Below are positions 11,773 through 23,530 of a DNA stretch of 64,000 bases, piece by piece. Each line of letters starts with the position of its first letter. Within the stretch, counting starts at the first letter, position 1. The notes below the pieces were generated by a model. That model saw only the letters and a program-made list of their open reading frames with translations. It did no database searches and was not told the origin of the DNA. Source of the stretch: Tragulus kanchil (lineage: Eukaryota > Chordata > Mammalia > Artiodactyla > Tragulidae); assembly GCA_022376925.1 (NCBI GenBank), contig JAIOJX010000027.1:15765471-15829470 (forward strand), in the 5' to 3' direction. Both the position numbers and the translations under genes were made by a program.

Positions 11773-12431
11773 AAATTTTCCTCAGTCAATTATAATTTTA
11801 ATCTAGTTTGATAGATACGTAATATAATAAATTATATGGCAGGAAAAAGAGCATGGAACTTTAATTTTCTAAGAAAATTAAGAATTACCATGATTATGTT
11901 TTCATGATGTGAACCAAAAGCTTATTTCTCTCTATGTTCAGCGTATGAACGGGAAATAATTTAAGAACAAAGAACTTCTTGGACATCCATAGAGACTTCC
12001 CTGTTAACTAATTTTAATGAGAGTAAATCATTCATCTTTTCAAGTGTTTCCCTGCCCGTCTTTGAAGCTGCTGTGGCATACCACAGTTAAATCGTTTCGT
12101 AAGAGAACTTGAAGAGAAGAGTCTGGCTAATTTTTTGAAATACTCTTGAATTTTTTGGAGTCTGGTGGGCGTGTGAGCGCACTGCGGGGGTGTCTCGCGG
12201 CGAAGCCGCTGCGCCGAGGACCCAGCGCCGGCTCGCTGTGGCCCCTGAGGGCAGCCGCGTCGCCAGGGCGCGCTGAGAGCTCGCGTTCCGCGCCCGGCAC
12301 AGGCTGCGTCCTGGTCTCTCCCTGCCTTCTCTGACCTTCCTTCCTTTCTCTTTTATTTCTTCCCTCCTTCCTTCTTTCCTCCTTCCTGTCCTTTTTTCAT
12401 TCTGTTTTTCTTTTTCTCTTTTGTGTTTCAG

Positions 12432-12509
12432 GAAATTCATTTGAAAAAATCTACTCTTTCTTTGGATGACAGCGATATGGAAGCTCGCCTTAATAGTTGG
12501 AATCTTGGG
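12432..12509 (+). CDS. CEP112: CEP112 exon (EIHLKKS...), duplicate copy
   Basis: Identical to 11311-11388, including the upstream pyrimidine tract and both splice sites. It lies inside tandem duplication 5 (period about 1,121). If genuine it would repeat 26 residues in frame. Because the same period recurs across the window regardless of gene content, I read it as a false assembly copy. The sequence alone does not say which copy is the true one. Confidence 0.55.
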
Positions 12510-12756
12510 GTAAAAATGTATTTGTTTTATGTATGTATGTTGTTGTGGCAGAATCATACTGTGTTTGGAAAACATCTGAACTAATTTAATTCTAAACAGT
12601 GACTATTCCCACACGGGAGACATTTAGTACTGCGTGAGTGCTGGGAAGGCCTTGGGGACAGGAAGGAGAGGTGACAGTCCAAAGAGGCGCGGATGGCCTT
12701 GCCCTTGATGAGATAAGAGACACAGACCTGAAAATAATCAAGTTAAAATAGTAAAT

Positions 12757-12955
12757 GAAAGCGTGCGTGTTGGTCGCTCGGTCGTGTTCGACTCCGTGCG
12801 GCCCGTGGCCCAGCAGGCTCCTCCCTCCGTGGGCTTCTCCAGGCAGGAGGACTGGAGGGCTGGCCATGCGCTCCTCTGGGGATCTTCCCACCCTAGGGAT
12901 CGAACCCCGGCCTCCTGCATGCGGGCGGGTTACCAGCCGAGCCACCAGGGAAGCT
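12757..12955 (-). mobile_element. Bov-tA SINE; copy at 13868-14066
   Basis: Antisense ruminant SINE: BovB-derived tail (GTCGTGTTCGACTCCGTG) followed by a tRNA-like head with GATCGAACCCCGGCCTCC, ending GAGCCACCAGGGAAGC. A ruminant-specific family. Confidence 0.85.
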
Positions 12956-13384
12956 TGACAGTGTGTGATTGAATACCAAAGTGAGTTACACAGGAAACAA
13001 CGCCCAGGTGGTGGGGGAGGAGGAGGACTTGGAGGAGCAGGCCTTCTGGGGTAAGAAGTTCTCTGGGAGACTTGAGAGCTGAGCTCCCATCACGGACGGC
13101 AGTTTTTCTGTTCAGAGGCCAGGGCACCAGTGTTCTTGGAGGGTGGAAGGGAAGGGACCAGGGACTCAAAGCCAGAGGAGGTGTGAAGAAAGGTGGGGTG
13201 AGCGGGAGGGCTGCAGGGCTGGATCCTCTTGGAGCTTTCAGGTTTGAGGCAGCAGTGAGCTCTGGAGGTTGGTTTGCCTTGCCTCCCATTTCCAGTTTGC
13301 ATATATGTTGTTTAAATGCTTTTTCAGGAAGTGAAAAGGAGCTCAATTAATTTTTTTTTTAATTTTGGCCTCTTTTTATTGGTT

Positions 13385-13445
13385 TTTTATTATTTGTTTT
13401 CATCCATCTTTATTCTTTGGCCTGTGTGGGCCTTCCATTGCACTA
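13385..13445 (-). mobile_element. SINE 3' fragment; copy at 14496-14556
   Basis: Only the tail region of the CHR-type SINE is present (TTTTCATCCATCTTTATTC, then CTGTGTGGGCC). The tRNA head is missing. Confidence 0.55.
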
Positions 13446-14788
13446 ATTTTTCTTTTGAGTGGATAGTTCGTAGCTTACTTAAGCATTCTGCCAGCTTTGG
13501 ACATGTAGGTTGCTTGCAGTGTATACTGATGTACGTGGTAGTACTGCAGCAGAATTCCCTGAATGAGTCCTTTTGCTCCTACTTGGTTGCTTGTTAGGTT
13601 GTGGTAGGTTGTGGAGCATTGCCCTCCGGAAGGTGTACCAGTCTGTTTTTAAACCAGAAGTATGTAGGACTGTCCATTTGGAAAACATCTGAACTAATTT
13701 AATTCTAAACAGTGACTATTCCCACAGGAGACATTTAGTACTGCGTGAGTGCTGGGAAGGCCTTGGGGACAGGAAGGAGAGGTGACAGTCCAAAGAGGCG
13801 CGGATGGCCTTGCCCTTGATGAGATAAGAGACACAGACCTGAAAATAATCAAGTTAAAATAGTAAATGAAAGCGTGCGTGTTGGTCGCTCGGTCGTGTTC
13901 GACTCCGTGCGGCCCGTGGCCCAGCAGGCTCCTCCCTCCGTGGGCTTCTCCAGGCAGGAGGACTGGAGGGCTGGCCATGCGCTCCTCTGGGGATCTTCCC
14001 ACCCTAGGGATCGAACCCCGGCCTCCTGCATGCGGGCGGGTTACCAGCCGAGCCACCAGGGAAGCTTGACAGTGTGTGATTGAATACCAAAGTGAGTTAC
14101 ACAGGAAACAACGCCCAGGTGGTGGGGGAGGAGGAGGACTTGGAGGAGCAGGCCTTCTGGGGTAAGAAGTTCTCTGGGAGACTTGAGAGCTGAGCTCCCA
14201 TCACGGACGGCAGTTTTTCTGTTCAGAGGCCAGGGCACCAGTGTTCTTGGAGGGTGGAAGGGAAGGGACCAGGGACTCAAAGCCAGAGGAGGTGTGAAGA
14301 AAGGTGGGGTGAGCGGGAGGGCTGCAGGGCTGGATCCTCTTGGAGCTTTCAGGTTTGAGGCAGCAGTGAGCTCTGGAGGTTGGTTTGCCTTGCCTCCCAT
14401 TTCCAGTTTGCATATATGTTGTTTAAATGCTTTTTCAGGAAGTGAAAAGGAGCTCAATTAATTTTTTTTTTAATTTTGGCCTCTTTTTATTGGTTTTTTA
14501 TTATTTGTTTTCATCCATCTTTATTCTTTGGCCTGTGTGGGCCTTCCATTGCACTAATTTTTCTTTTGAGTGGATAGTTCGTAGCTTACTTAAGCATTCT
14601 GCCAGCTTTGGACATGTAGGTTGCTTGCAGTGTATACTGATGTACGTGGTAGTACTGCAGCAGAATTCCCTGAATGAGTCCTTTTGCTCCTACTTGGTTG
14701 CTTGTTAGGTTGTGGTAGGTTGTGGAGCATTGCCCTCCGGAAGGTGTACCAGTCTGTTTTTAAACCAGAAGTATGTAGGACTGTCCAT

Positions 14789-16380
14789 TTCCTACTTTTC
14801 CACCAACACTGGGGACTATTGGTTTTTAAAACCCTAAAACTCTTCCTGCTAATAATGATCTTTGATGAAAGCAGTGCTTTAGGAAGGCTGAGGAGGTAGT
14901 GTTACAAAGGCTGTTTGAATGTGCATGGAAACAGAGAAGGGAAAGCAGTCGTCTCTCAGGTGTGGGGGCCTCACCTTGGCGTGATTTCTGTGAGGACAGA
15001 AAGAATGGAAAAGAAAACCATTTCAAAGAGAATAAAGACTGCTTAGTGACCAACCAGTGGGATGAACAGGAGGGCACCTAAAGGCTGGGTTCCAGGAACA
15101 TGGGAGGGTTGCTCTCTGTCACCTACCTGGCTGTCCGATGGTGGAATAACTTCAAGGGCTTCACCGCTTTATCTCGAGCGCTGGCGTTTGAAGACACGGT
15201 GAGAGCCCCTGGGGAGTTGAAAGTTTTCAGCGCCCTGGTCTCCAGGGCTGCAGTCTTGTTTTGCAGGCGCATGCTGGACGTGGGGGCCGCACCTCGAGCT
15301 GAAACTGCTCTGTCTTTAGAGACTTAAGACCTGGCTCGGTGGCCACTGTTAGAGGCGGGGAACGGGGACGGATTTGAAGCGGGTGAACCTCCTCGTCATT
15401 TGGGGGTCTGGTTAATGAGAAAGAAGAGTGAAATAGCACTATTAACAAGAGGAGAATGGGTCAAAAGAAAGCCATTTCCCTGTTAGAAGGGGTCAGGGAA
15501 GCTGCCAGTGCAGCAAGTTCCGAGTTATGGGTGCAAGGGAGGAGCGAGAAGCTCTTGGGAAGCAGTGTCACAGAGATCCTGGCCATCCTTGGCAAGGCGC
15601 CTCTGCCCTTGGCCACCTAGACTTCGGATGTGTGCTTCGTAGCACAGAGTGCTTTTCACGATTGTTTAACTGTTCAGAGGATTAAAATTTTCATTCGTAT
15701 TATAAAATTAAGATAAAGCGTCTAAAGTATTTTGAGGCAATGGCTTAAAACTAGGACTGCCTGGAGTTTTGTTTCACATTTTCATTGTTCAAATAATGCA
15801 CTGACTGTGTGAAATAAAGTCCTACATTTTTATGTATTTGTAACACATATGCATTAATCAGGTTCAGCTATATCTCTTGATCACAGTAGGATAATTTAAA
15901 AATCCAGTGCAGTAGAAAGCTTAGATTTTGCTTTGATTTTAGTTTTTATGAGAATGTGTGACAGATTTTTATTTCTTTCTTCCTCTAAATGATCAGTTAA
16001 CAGCTAGTTAATTCTTATGCTCTATATTAAGGGCGATTTTTTTTTTTAATGTTGCTGGCATGCCTGTCAGCACTTATATTCTGATACATTAGAGGCTAGA
16101 TTTTGAATTTTCTAGTTCTTGTTTAAAAAAAAAGTTTCCACCAATTATATTTTTTTCCCAGGAGTGTTTTAATATTTTCCCTAGAAATATATCATTCAAG
16201 TAGAGATTTACTTCCTAAACCTAGCAGTTAAATTTTCCTCCTCTATTTTTTTTTTTTTTTTTTTTTACTACTCTTTTTAACCTTTTTAGCCTTTAGCTTT
16301 GGGGGAGCTTTCTTGGTTTGTAACCTACCTCACATATATTTCATTCACAACTCTCTTTATTTATGTAAACTTTTTTTCTG
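14789..16380. other. Intron, nothing recognised
   Basis: Single-copy intron, mostly A/T-rich, with a poly-T run near 16243-16266. No exon or repeat family that I can name. Confidence 0.55.
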
Positions 16381-16384
16381 TTTT

Positions 16385-17050
16385 CCTGAGGTGGGCGGGG
16401 ATCTGGAGGGGAGGCTCTCCCGGGCTTTGCACAGGTCCCCAGCACCCCGGTCCCCGCCCGGGCCTTGCCCAGTCCCCAGTCCCTCACCCGTCTGTGTTCT
16501 GGCCTCTCTGCTGGCTGAGGCTCACTTCCACCTGGAGCAAACAGTGGGGGCACTTCCGGTGACCCGCTTTGGTCAGGTCTGTGTGCACAATGTGTGTAGG
16601 GAGAACTCCCAGGCCAGGGTGGTCAGTGGGAAGGAAGCCATCCCCTTGGAGTTCCTGAGGGTGCAGAGTATCCTTAGTCTGGTGGCCCCTCTGGGGGCAG
16701 AGCCTGTGCAAGGGACCTCCCATCAGGGCCAGGGGCAGCTGCGAGCCCCCGATCCCCCTTGCGAGGAGCATGGGTGCTGGGCTGCCCTCCTTCGGCCCCC
16801 CTCCTGGCTGGGGAGGGCTGTGGCCCGCGGTGAGTCCAGGTGAGAGGAGCCCGGCTGGCAGGAGCTGCGCGTGCTGGAGCCACGGCCCCGGGAAGGAAAG
16901 CCGCGGAGGGCTGAAGCCGGGAGCTCCGCTGAGCTGCTTTGCAGCTGGAAGCCGATGGCACCGCAGATGCTGCCCCCACTGTTCTGGAGGGACGGCTGGT
17001 CCGCATCCTCGTTAGGAGGCGGGGGCGCCATTCTTGAGCCCCTCTTTCTC
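16385..17050. other. GC-rich intronic block
   Basis: A sharply bounded GC-rich stretch inside A/T-rich intron. It holds ORFs of up to 176 codons on the + strand and 111 on the - strand, but they overlap each other in several frames and resemble no family I know. Confidence 0.4.
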
Positions 17051-17451
17051 TTCAGCACTCGCCGTTGTGAGTTATTAATAGCTTTTCTCTAAATTACACA
17101 ACTTCACTATTCTCGACAGCGGTTAGTGACACCGCGTGCTGTGGATTGAAGGTCTAGTTTCCTGATGACGGATAAAGTTCGATCCCTGCTAAGACGCTGA
17201 TTGACAGTTTGGGCAGCCTCTCAGGGTGCAGTGCTTACTAGGACTCGGCCTCTTCTCCTGTTGGGTTGTCTGCCTTTCTTATGAAAATGTAGGAGCTTTG
17301 TGTTTATTCTGGATGAATCCCTTTGAAATTTAGTATTGTAAATGGTTTCTTCCACTTGGTTGCTTTCCTTCATTCTCTCACTGGTATCTTTGATGAACAA
17401 AAATTTAAATTAAAAAAAAATTATTTATGAACAGAAATTTAAATTAAAACA

Positions 17452-18094
17452 ATTTATTTATTCATTTGGCTGCGCCAGGCTCTTAGTTTCCACACAAGGC
17501 GAATGAACTCCCAGTTGCAGCGCATAGGATCTAGTTCTCGGTTGCTCAGTCCCTGTCATACCTGACTGTGCAGCCCCATGGCCGGCAGCACACTGGGCTT
17601 CCCTGTCCTTCAGTGTCTCCCAGAGTTTGTTCAAACTCGTGTCCATTGTATCAGTGATGCCGTCCAACCATCTCATCCTCTCTCGCTCCCTCTCCGCCTG
17701 CCCTCAACCTTTCCCAGCGTCAGAGTCTGTTCCAGTGAGTCGGCTCTTCACATCGGGCTGCCACAGCATCAGAAATTCATCTTCAGCATCAGTCCTTCCA
17801 ATGAATCGTCAGGGTCGATTTCCTTTAGGATGGACTGGTGTGATCTCCTTGCAGTCCAAGGGACTCTCAGGAGTCTTCTCCAGCACCACAGCTTGAAAGC
17901 ATCAATTTTTGGCCTCTCAGCCTTCTTTAGGGTCCAGCTCTCATGTCGGTAGATGGCTACTGGACAAAAACGTAGCTTTGACTATATGAGTCTCTGTTGG
18001 CAGAGTGATGTCTCTCTGGTTCCCTGACCAGGGATCAGACCCCAGCCCCCTGCACTGGGAGTGCAGTCTTAGCCACTGAACCACCAGGGAAGTT
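17452..18094 (-). mobile_element. tRNA-derived SINE split by a BovB insertion; copy at 18553-19195
   Basis: The two ends (17452-17536 and 18003-18094) belong together as one ruminant SINE: TTCATTTGGCTGCGCCAGG ... GGATCTAGTTC joined to TTCCCTGACCAGGGATCAG ... ACCACCAGGGAAG. The BovB piece lies between them. Confidence 0.7.
17537..18002 (-). mobile_element. BovB (RTE) LINE / ART2A fragment; copy at 18638-19103
   Basis: Characteristic antisense BovB 3' sequence: CCATCTCATCCTCTC, CAGTCCTTCCAATGAAT, then a GATCTCCTTGCAGTCCAAGG block and AGCATCAATTTTTGGCC. BovB is the horizontally acquired LINE abundant in ruminants. 5'-truncated, no coding capacity. Confidence 0.88.
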
Positions 18095-19277
18095 TAATGT
18101 AGTTCATTTTCCCGCATTTTCACCTCATGCAAAAAAAAAAAATCTTTGTTTCCTGTTTAAGAACCTGAGGACATTCTTAATAGCTTTCTCTAAATTACAC
18201 AACTTCACTATTCTCGACAGCGGTTAGTGACACCGCGTGCTGTGGATTGAAGGTCTAGTTTCCTGATGACGGATAAAGTTCGATCCCTGCTAAGACGCTG
18301 ATTGACAGTTTGGGCAGCCTCTCAGGGTGCAGTGCTTACTAGGACTCGGCCTCTTCTCCTGTTGGGTTGTCTGCCTTTCTTATGAAAATGTAGGAGCTTT
18401 GTGTTTATTCTGGATGAATCCCTTTGAAATTTAGTATTGTAAATGGTTTCTTCCACTTGGTTGCTTTCCTTCATTCTCTCACTGGTATCTTTGATGAACA
18501 AAAATTTAAATTAAAAAAAAATTATTTATGAACAGAAATTTAAATTAAAACAATTTATTTATTCATTTGGCTGCGCCAGGCTCTTAGTTTCCACACAAGG
18601 CGAATGAACTCCCAGTTGCAGCGCATAGGATCTAGTTCTCGGTTGCTCAGTCCCTGTCATACCTGACTGTGCAGCCCCATGGCCGGCAGCACACTGGGCT
18701 TCCCTGTCCTTCAGTGTCTCCCAGAGTTTGTTCAAACTCGTGTCCATTGTATCAGTGATGCCGTCCAACCATCTCATCCTCTCTCGCTCCCTCTCCGCCT
18801 GCCCTCAACCTTTCCCAGCGTCAGAGTCTGTTCCAGTGAGTCGGCTCTTCACATCGGGCTGCCACAGCATCAGAAATTCATCTTCAGCATCAGTCCTTCC
18901 AATGAATCGTCAGGGTCGATTTCCTTTAGGATGGACTGGTGTGATCTCCTTGCAGTCCAAGGGACTCTCAGGAGTCTTCTCCAGCACCACAGCTTGAAAG
19001 CATCAATTTTTGGCCTCTCAGCCTTCTTTAGGGTCCAGCTCTCATGTCGGTAGATGGCTACTGGACAAAAACGTAGCTTTGACTATATGAGTCTCTGTTG
19101 GCAGAGTGATGTCTCTCTGGTTCCCTGACCAGGGATCAGACCCCAGCCCCCTGCACTGGGAGTGCAGTCTTAGCCACTGAACCACCAGGGAAGTTTAATG
19201 TAGTTCATTTTCCCGCATTTTCACCTCATGCAAAAAAAAAAAATCTTTGTTTCCTGTTTAAGAACCTGAGGACATTC

Positions 19278-21284
19278 TTCTGTGTTCTCTTCTAGCAACT
19301 CTGTTGTCTCTTTTTCTGTTTAGATCTATGTGCCGCCTGCAGGCGGTCGTCACGTATGTTCTAAGACAGGAAGGAGAGGTTTGTTTGTGTCCTTTCTAAG
19401 TATCCACGCGTTGCTTTTGTTTACTGAGAAGCCTCTTCTCTTCCTGCCGCACTGCAGGGCTGTTTGTCTTGTAAACCGGGTGGTGGCACATGTACGTTTC
19501 CATCCTGTTCCTTTAGCTCGTTTGCTTTCCCTTGTGCAGTGAATGGTGTCTACATCTGTATTTTTTTTGTGCTTATTAAATGTTCGTTGAAACATTTAAT
19601 GAATGAACCTTCATTTGTAGTATTGTATTTTTTCCATGGAAGACATTTTTCAATTTCTAAAATACTGATTTATAGTAAGAACATTATTTTGGAACATAAG
19701 TGATTTGACACTGATAACTGAATTAATTTTATGCTATTGCAAGAGTTTTGACCATTCTGATGGTGTTCTGACTTAAGAACACTGACTTTAGTTATGCTGC
19801 TAGTAATACATTGCCTAAGAATGTCCTTTCCTCTAAGATGGCTAAATTGTCAGGTAAAATGTCTTTCTATTTTTCTGAAACCTTGGAGCATCTCTATTTG
19901 ATCAACATTATTAGTCTATAAGGAGGTCAGTTTGACCAAATCTTGAATAATTTGAAAAAAAACACAGTGACAGAACTCTTTGTAATTGAACAATTCTGCT
20001 AAAAATCTTAACAAAATAAAACGTCAGAAGGCAGTTTTCATTACAGAACATTCAGATATCTGTTTTCATGTCTAGTTTAAATTTTATTTCATTATTGTGA
20101 TTCTGCTTCTTTCTCAAACAAGAAATATTCTGTCATGTGATTTATTCATCCTTTTGGAACTTAATTATTTTTGGTTTTGCTTTCTGAATAATATTTGTTA
20201 GACTTTAATATTTCACACAAGTTCCTTTTATCTGCCATTTTGGACATTCCTTATTGTGGTCTTCTTTCTTGAGGTATTGTGAGAGAACAAGAAGCCTTCT
20301 GAAAGAGCATGAAGAAAGCCAATGTTAGGACTGTTTACAGATTGCTGCAAGTCCATGTTACTTGTGGATTACAAAGTGGGAACATTCAACTTCAAAGCAC
20401 ATCTGGCTGCTGTTACAAAATCAGAAAATAGATTGCTTATTTCCCTCAAATAGACTCAAGAACCATACTCTGCTATGAATAATTTTCATTACATGTTAAA
20501 AGTGGGTATGAGACAAACGATGTGTTGCAAATGAGTAACAACAGCAGAAGATTTATACGTGTTTACAGCACTCATTATTGCTTTTAAATATTAGAATGGA
20601 CCTTTTTTTTTTTGGTCAACTTGAGAAAGGAAATTTACGATAACAGGATGAGTCCTTAACTTCTGTATTTAATGGCTTTTAAGGATGAAGTGGATGAAAT
20701 AGGAGTTATTTTTGTATGATTGAAAGACCACATTGTAATTAGCTAAACCAATATTTTGTACCCTGTTTTAAATGTAGAGCTGGGTAAAAATAAATCACAG
20801 ACGGTTTACTTGGCTTTTGGTTTTAAATTTTAAGCTTAATTAGAGCTTGAGCGTCTTTGAGAATTCTGTTTTTCTCTTCCTTTATTTGCCCTTGTGTTTC
20901 ATTCTGCTTCATGAAGCAGGGTTTCATGTGCCTGCGTCTCTGAAGAGCTTACTTTCTGTGCTGGTTTTCTCCATTCCAGAAATAGAGAATGGCCACTTTC
21001 TTTTCATATATATACCTTCAGACAGTAAATATCTGTTGAGTGTACTTTGCTGCCTGCTGGAAATTGGCTGCTGGTATTTTTCAAAAAACTGTGTGTCTGT
21101 GTGTGTATATACATAGTACATAGTGTTATTTAGTAGAGATGATGTGTCTTTCTCTGGTATGATATTTAAGTAGACTTTATTATTGTCTTTATTCAATAAC
21201 ATTTCCAAAAGTAAATATACTGATTCATACACCCAACAGTAGTGCTCAACATCTGGAATACTTTTATTTTGTCAAGTTTTTATT
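19278..21284. other. Intron, nothing recognised
   Basis: A/T-rich single-copy intron. Short ORFs only; no splice-bounded open segment matches CEP112. Confidence 0.55.
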
Positions 21285-21695
21285 ATTTTATTTAATTAAA
21301 AAATTATGTTAAAAATGTTTCTTGGCGTGTAGTGGATTTGCAGTGCTGTGTTGGTTTCTCCTGCAGAGCAGAGTGGGTCAGTCACCCGTACGCGTGGGTC
21401 CACTCTGCTTAGCCTTCTTTTCCCACGTGGGTCGTTTCAGAGTATTGAAGAGAATTCTCAGTGCTACACAGTGGGCCCTTATTAGTTAGTATTTTATAGA
21501 CGGACGTGCGTGTATGTCAGTCCCTCTCTCCCTTCCCCCAGTGACCACGAGCTTGCTTTCTTTATCTAACTGTGTGTCAGATTTTTAATGTAGGCCAGTC
21601 TGGTGCTGTAAAATGCTGTCTCATGTGGGGTTACTTTACATTTTTCATAGTCCTAAATAGACTGAGCATATTTTCATATGCTTATGTCATTCAGA
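21285..21695 (-). mobile_element. L1 LINE 3' region (antisense)
   Basis: GATTTGCAGTGCTGTGTTGG, GTGCTACACAGTGGGCCC and a later ATTTTCATATGCTTATGTC block follow the order of an antisense laurasiatherian L1 3' end. Diverged. Confidence 0.55.
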
Positions 21696-22074
21696 TTTCC
21701 AGATCTGCCCTGGGGGGGAGTGTAGTGATTCATTTGAGACTTGAAGGATGCTGGGTGCACGCTTACATGGACGGTGGGGGGTGGACAGTGGTAGAGTGGC
21801 ACGGGAGACCTGCTGTGTCCTGGGGGCGAGGGTCTTGGGGACGAGGGTCCTGACGGGTGCGGGGAGGACCAGTGGGGAGGCCGGGCGGTTAGGCTAGAGA
21901 GGGCCACGCAGGTGCAAGGCGGTCACACTGTGTATTTTGTTAGTGGGCCAGTAAAAATATGTTATGCAGTACCCATTCTAAGAAGCATAGTATATATTAA
22001 GACAAATGGAAAACATTTTCATCGTAAGTTTAATTAATACCCAAATGTTAATGACTTTATTTAAAATGTTTCAG

Positions 22075-22122
22075 ATAGAAAATCCTCGGTACCTGAGACA
22101 GAAGCCTGTCCCCGTCACTCTG
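22075..22122 (+). CDS. CEP112: CEP112 exon (IENPRYLRQKPVPVTL)
   Basis: A 48-base micro-exon: acceptor AAATGTTTCAG, donor GTAGGTGAG, encoding IENPRYLRQKPVPVTL, phase 0 at both ends. It continues NSWNLG of the previous exon and leads into MTPKFSLRK. It lies in a single-copy part of the window and is separated by only 142 bases from the next exon. Small size and short downstream intron make it easy to miss with automatic callers. Confidence 0.9.
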
Positions 22123-22264
22123 GTAGGTGAGATGTCTGAAAATGAAGTAATTGGTAGTTGTTTACAGAAAGTAACGTCAGTCCACATCATGAAGTGTAGC
22201 CATCTCGTCAGCCCCGTCACCTGGAAGTGAATAGGTCACTTTTCCCTCCCTCCTCATCCAACAG

Positions 22265-22342
22265 ATGACTCCCAAATTCAGCCTGAGAAAATCCAGCAGT
22301 CTCCATGATGACCCGTTACTCTCCCGAGTGCATGAGAGAGAG
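22265..22342 (+). CDS. CEP112: CEP112 exon (MTPKFSLRKSSSLHDDP...)
   Basis: The acceptor CATCCAACAG and donor GTAGGATCC bound 78 bases encoding 26 residues, MTPKFSLRKSSSLHDDP through SRVHERE, phase 0 at both ends. The serine-rich RKSSSLHDD stretch is a basic-serine motif just before the coiled coil begins. The initial ATG is an internal methionine, not a start: the upstream exon joins in frame directly to it. Single copy here. Confidence 0.9.
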
Positions 22343-23340
22343 GTAGGATCCAGACGTTTCTGTTCTAAAAAAAATCCATTGTGATAAAAAGACATTATAG
22401 ATAGTCTAAGAAGGCTCTCTGAGGTCTCTCATTTAGATGCACCTTCTTTGAAACTCTTGTTCTGAAATTCTTTCTTTCCTTTTAAGAAATTGTCATTAAT
22501 TGGTTTTTTGCGCATCATTCCAAGGCATTACCAACCCTTTCCCTTTTATTGTTGAGCCTGCTTACCATACAGTAGTTCCAGTAATTTAGAGGACCTCGTG
22601 TCTTTGAAATTTTTTTCTGGTCTTTCGTGATATAATGTCCTTATTCTTTATGATGACATTTTGGGTTAGGGCTAAGCACACCTAGACTCCCCACATACGT
22701 GTTGAAAGAAAAGGCACTTAGAATTAGCGTGTGTTGCATTCGTTTCTAAATGTGTGTGGCTTTTTTTTTTTTTTTTTTTTGTGCCCTCATGTTTTTATTT
22801 TTCTTTTTGGTATACTGGTAGAAACATTTGTGGCATTATTGAGAAGTTTGCATGTAAACATCAACTTACACCACATCTTAAAATATACTCAGTGTACATT
22901 TTGACTAAAATAACCCTTTGTGTAGTTACATAGGTGTTTCTATTTGGGGTAAAATTTTTGGTGATTTTTTTTCTCCTAAAATATTTAAAAGTACACGCTG
23001 AGTTGCTCCATTGTGAAAACTTAGTTTCTTTTAAAGTAGTATCTGTGATTATAAAGTAGTTTATGGATGTTTGTTAAGGAAATTTTGCAAAATATAATAA
23101 AAGAAAAAGAAAGGTTATTTTATTGCCCAGAGGGGGGAGAAAGAAATTTTGTAAAATACAGACATATGTAAAGAAGGAAATAAAGTCACCAATGAAATTA
23201 ATACATAGAAACAAAAAAATATCATTGTGTTGACTTTTATTCTTTTTAAATGTATTCTACAGAATATATGTTTTTCTTTAGAAAACTGGGATGATATCAC
23301 ATACATTGTTTTATATGACTTGAATATTTAATGCTACTAA
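22343..23340. other. Intron, nothing recognised
   Basis: A/T-rich intron after the exon at 22265, with a poly-T run near 22761-22781. Confidence 0.55.
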
Positions 23341-23344
23341 ATAT

Positions 23345-23530
23345 TGTTCCTAAGCATTTATTTTTAATGGCTATGTGATACTCCATATTATAGAATTATC
23401 CCCAGTTAATTTAACATATACCTATTGTTGGGTATTGTGGTTGGGTATTATGGTTGAGTTTTCACTAAAATAAATAACTCTAGGAAGAATATCCTCATAT
23501 TTCTATCTTTATATGTTTTCTCAATATTTG
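23345..23530 (-). mobile_element. L1-like fragment (antisense); copy at about 24441-24614
   Basis: TTTTTAATGGCTATGTGATACTCC, then CCCCAGTTAATTTAACATAT and a TTGTTGGGTATTGTGG block resemble antisense L1 ORF2 sequence. Weak. Confidence 0.45.

Larger units (their letters stand above)
10650..12899. repeat. Tandem duplication 5 (period about 1,121), carries a CEP112 exon
   Basis: About 10650-11771 recurs at 11772-12899. It overlaps the end of duplication 4. The last ~120 bases of the left copy (a Bov-tA SINE) have many small deletions relative to the right copy. Confidence 0.94.
12566..14788. repeat. Tandem duplication 6 (period 1,111)
   Basis: About 12566-13678 recurs at 13679-14788, abutting. 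It overlaps duplication 5. A small deletion (CACACGGGAGA versus CACAGGAGA) sits close to the start of the right copy. Confidence 0.95.
17075..19277. repeat. Tandem duplication 7 (period 1,101)
   Basis: 17075-18176 recurs at 18177-19277, abutting. It contains a BovB fragment nested in a SINE. One T is lost from a T run at the very start of the right copy. Confidence 0.95.

Noticed and set aside
16313..16843. 176-codon ORF in the GC-rich block as an exon or gene
   Set aside because: No splice logic with CEP112, competing frames on both strands, no recognisable domain.
22265..22342. Internal ATG as an alternative CEP112 start
   Set aside because: The upstream micro-exon joins in phase directly to this methionine, and there is no promoter or 5' exon evidence.
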